Assembly (NCBI GenBank): GCA_030592105.1
Contig: JAUVKE010000122.1
Coordinates: forward strand, 1-7,272
DNA: 7,272 nucleotides
Reading direction: 5' to 3'
Source: Desulfobacteraceae bacterium
GTDB taxonomy: Bacteria; Desulfobacterota; Desulfobacteria; Desulfobacterales; BuS5
Shown here: positions 5,272 through 7,272 of the stretch, in pieces
How the letters are laid out: each line of letters opens with the position of its first letter
Position numbering within the stretch: the stretch's first letter is position 1
The notes under the pieces: generated by a model
Database searches by the model: none
Seen by the model: only the letters and a program-made list of their open reading frames with translations
Told to the model about the DNA's origin: nothing
Position numbers and translations under genes: made by a program

Positions 5272-7131
5272 ATGGCACAATTATTAAATGATCGCAGGGA
5301 TGTACAGTTTGTTCTTTATGAACAGCTTGATATAGAATCATTAACAAAGGATTCCAAATATGCTGATCTGAACAGAAAAACATTTGATCTGGTTATTTCA
5401 GAGGCAAGAACACTTGCCACAAAAGAGCTTCTTCCCATATCGGCGGAAGGTGACAAAGAGGGGTGCAGTTTCGAAAATGGAGAAGTAAAAGTTCCTGAAT
5501 CTTTTCACCGTGTTTATCAGTTGATTATGGATGGAGAATGGATAGCCCTGTCTGATGATATTGATGCGGGCGGCCAGGGTATGCCCCAGGTCGTTAAAAT
5601 GGTTGTTGATGAATTGTTCCAGGGGGCAAATACCTGCCTTGCCGTGGGGTTGGGGCTTACCCATGGCGCGGGGAAACTTGTTGAAATTTATGGTACCGAA
5701 GAGCAGAAAAGGCTTTATCTTAAAAAAATATATTCAGGTGAATGGTCAGGAACCATGGCATTAACAGAGCCTGAAGCAGGATCAGAGGTGGGAGAACTTA
5801 CAACCTCTGCAAAAAAGAACCCTGATGGAACCTATTCAATTACCGGGAACAAGATATTTATAACCCAGGCCGAAAATAATCTTACAGAAAACATAATTAA
5901 TCCCGTCCTTGCAAGGGTTGAAGGGGCAGCAAAGGGAAGCAGGGGAATTTCCCTTTTCCTTGTTCCCAAATATTTGGTTAATGACGACGGATCCATTGGT
6001 GAGAGAAATGATATTGAGTGCACAGGGATTGAAGAAAAAATAGGAATTCACGGAAGCCCCACCTGCAGTATGGCGATGGGGGGAAAGGGTAAATGCATAG
6101 GGACAATACTCGGCAAGGAGAATGACGGCCTTAAAAATATGTTTCACATGATGAATGAAGCCCGTCTTTTTGTTGCAATGCAAGGCTTGGGGCTTTCCAG
6201 CACTGCATACCTTTATGCTTTAAATTATGCCCGTGAAAGATTCCAGGGGAGACATATTACTAAACTCCGTGATCCTGATGCGCCCCAGGTGCCGATTATT
6301 GAGCATCCGGATATCAGGCGTATGCTGATGATGATGAAGGCCAGCGTGGAAGGGTTGAGAAGCCTGAATTATTATGTGGGATTATGCATGGACAAGGTAG
6401 AGCTGGAAACAACAGCTAAGGAAGAAAAAAACCGTTTAAATGGTTTAATAGCCCTGATGATTCCAATCTGCAAGGCCCATACAACAGAACGTGGTTTTGA
6501 GTTATGCAATTTGGCTATTCAAATTTACGGCGGGGCTGGTGCATGTCGAGAATATCCTGTGGAACAACTTTTGCGGGATATTAAAATTGCCACCATATAT
6601 GAAGGGACAACCGGTATCCAGGCTATGGATCTTTTGGGGAGAAAGCTTGGCATGAATAAGGGTCAGCTTTTTAAGGATTTTCTGGATGAAGTGGGTAAAA
6701 TTATCTCCGCAGCAAAAGAACAGCCACAAATAAAAGGACTGGCTGACAAGTTTGAAGCAGCAACGGCTAAATTAGAAGTAACAGCGTCTAATATAGGAAA
6801 AGCAGCAGGAACCGGTCAGGCAGAGGAGGCCTTTGCCCAGGCCTATCCTTTTCTTGAGGTGTTCGGTGATATGTCCATCGCCTGGATGCTTCTTTGGAGA
6901 GCTTCTGTTGCAACGACCAAGCTTGATAAACTTGTTGGGGATGCCGATGAAAAAAAGATAGCAGATAAGATTGCAAAAAATAAAGATGCTGCTTTTTATG
7001 ATGGCCAGATCCAGACTGCACAATACTTTATCAACTCGGTTATTCCAAAAACCATGGGGATGATGGATGCTATTAATAATCTTGATGGTGCTGTTGTAAA
7101 AATATCAGATGCGGGTTTTGGGGGAAAATAA
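5272..7131 (+). CDS. Acyl-CoA dehydrogenase with N- and C-terminal extensions
   Basis: This 619-residue FAD flavoprotein should oxidise an acyl-CoA to the trans-2-enoyl-CoA and pass electrons to electron-transfer flavoprotein. It belongs to the ~600-residue subfamily that includes DmdC-like enzymes. An N-terminal extension (about 1-35, RRDVQFVLYEQL) precedes the helical N domain. The middle domain carries MALTEPEAGSEVG (162-174) and ITGNKIFIT. The C domain has YGGAGACREYPVEQLLRD and IYEGTTGIQ, whose E444 matches the catalytic base position of medium-chain dehydrogenases. A C-terminal helical extension (about 465-600) follows. ATG 5272 was chosen over the in-frame GTG 5263 because of the AAGGAG spacing. 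The gene lies 98 bases after the NorD-like gene on the same strand but has its own ribosome site; a functional link is unproven. Chain length and substrate cannot be read from sequence. Intact, no frameshift. Confidence 0.95.
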   Translation: MAQLLNDRRDVQFVLYEQLDIESLTKDSKYADLNRKTFDLVISEARTLATKELLPISAEGDKEGCSFENGEVKVPESFHRVYQLIMDGEWIALSDDIDAGGQGMPQVVKMVVDELFQGANTCLAVGLGLTHGAGKLVEIYGTEEQKRLYLKKIYSGEWSGTMALTEPEAGSEVGELTTSAKKNPDGTYSITGNKIFITQAENNLTENIINPVLARVEGAAKGSRGISLFLVPKYLVNDDGSIGERNDIECTGIEEKIGIHGSPTCSMAMGGKGKCIGTILGKENDGLKNMFHMMNEARLFVAMQGLGLSSTAYLYALNYARERFQGRHITKLRDPDAPQVPIIEHPDIRRMLMMMKASVEGLRSLNYYVGLCMDKVELETTAKEEKNRLNGLIALMIPICKAHTTERGFELCNLAIQIYGGAGACREYPVEQLLRDIKIATIYEGTTGIQAMDLLGRKLGMNKGQLFKDFLDEVGKIISAAKEQPQIKGLADKFEAATAKLEVTASNIGKAAGTGQAEEAFAQAYPFLEVFGDMSIAWMLLWRASVATTKLDKLVGDADEKKIADKIAKNKDAAFYDGQIQTAQYFINSVIPKTMGMMDAINNLDGAVVKISDAGFGGK

Positions 7132-7171
7132 TCGATATTTTTTATTTTTAGGATCGGAAATGAAATTACTT

Positions 7172-7192
7172 GAACGAAATTGTTTGTCTTTT
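7172..7192 (+). repeat. Short GAACGAAA/T-run motif, copy 3
   Basis: GAACGAAATTGTTTG followed by a T-rich run leads straight into the terminal palindrome. It matches the minus-strand reading of 2352-2375 with one deleted base. Its position beside the palindrome suggests that the motif is the flank of that repeat unit. Confidence 0.4.
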
Positions 7193-7268
7193 GGTCCATC
7201 TACTGCGTTACATCAAAGGCCGAATACATCAAGTATTCAACCTTTAATGCGCCTTGTATATGAACCAA
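7191..7268. repeat. Long imperfect palindrome (intergenic repeat element)
   Basis: Left arm 7191-7227 and right arm 7233-7268 are imperfect reverse complements around a 5-base loop (ATCAA). The central arms are GAATAC/GTATTC, followed by GGCC or GGTT against AACC, and the outer ends are TTGGTCC/GAACCAA. The element starts about 60 bases after the dehydrogenase stop and reaches almost to the end of the window. I recall similar 70-80 base palindromes scattered between genes in Desulfobacteraceae genomes. Transcribed RNA would fold into a long hairpin and may protect or end the upstream mRNA, although no clean U-run follows. Confidence 0.75.
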
Positions 7269-7272
7269 AATC

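Noticed and set aside
7160..7272. Open frame starting ATG 7160 and running off the end
   Set aside because: Most of it is the palindrome at 7191-7268 and its flank, so the frame is best explained as repeat sequence. It has no recognisable domain in 37 codons.
1..7272. CRISPR array, tRNA/rRNA genes, attachment sites or insertion sequences
   Set aside because: No regularly spaced direct repeats, no cloverleaf or rRNA-like segment, and no transposase or integrase frame with terminal repeats was seen.

Overview
The window reads as a piece of chromosome from an anaerobic, moderately AT-rich Desulfobacterota bacterium, most likely a Desulfobacteraceae-like sulfate reducer. This is an inference from three things: a large acyl-CoA dehydrogenase with N- and C-terminal extensions, a zinc-ribbon/HDOD signalling protein, and intergenic palindromes of a kind I recall from such genomes. 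All supported genes are on the + strand. I see no tRNA, rRNA, CRISPR array or transposase.

Layout. Bases 2-136 are the last 44 codons of a gene resembling the C-terminus of NorQ/CbbQ-type MoxR AAA+ ATPases. Next is a compact type II toxin-antitoxin module (279-853): a ribbon-helix-helix antitoxin overlapping a MazF/PemK toxin. It has a strong sigma-70-like promoter at 186-214 with repeats that look like an operator. A 365-base gap without a gene (854-1218) holds palindromic, repeat-like DNA. A zinc-ribbon plus HDOD protein follows (1219-2247), then a 163-base gap dominated by a long imperfect inverted repeat (2252-2327). A 920-residue NorD/CbbO-like VWA protein occupies 2411-5173. After 98 bases comes a 619-residue acyl-CoA dehydrogenase (5272-7131). 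The window ends inside a second long palindrome (about 7191-7268).

How the parts may work together. NorQ/CbbQ ATPases and NorD/CbbO VWA proteins normally form a two-component chaperone that remodels or activates a metal enzyme (NO reductase, Rubisco). Here the presumed ATPase and its VWA partner are about 2.3 kb apart, separated by the toxin-antitoxin module, the HDOD gene and repeat debris. This looks like a split or rearranged operon. No NO reductase or Rubisco gene is visible, so the client is unknown. The toxin-antitoxin module looks like a later insertion. The acyl-CoA dehydrogenase has its own strong ribosome binding site and is probably a separate fatty-acid/acyl-CoA oxidation gene. 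The most interesting points are the enlarged NorD-like protein with its unknown client, and the HDOD protein that appears to keep a full set of HD-type metal ligands.
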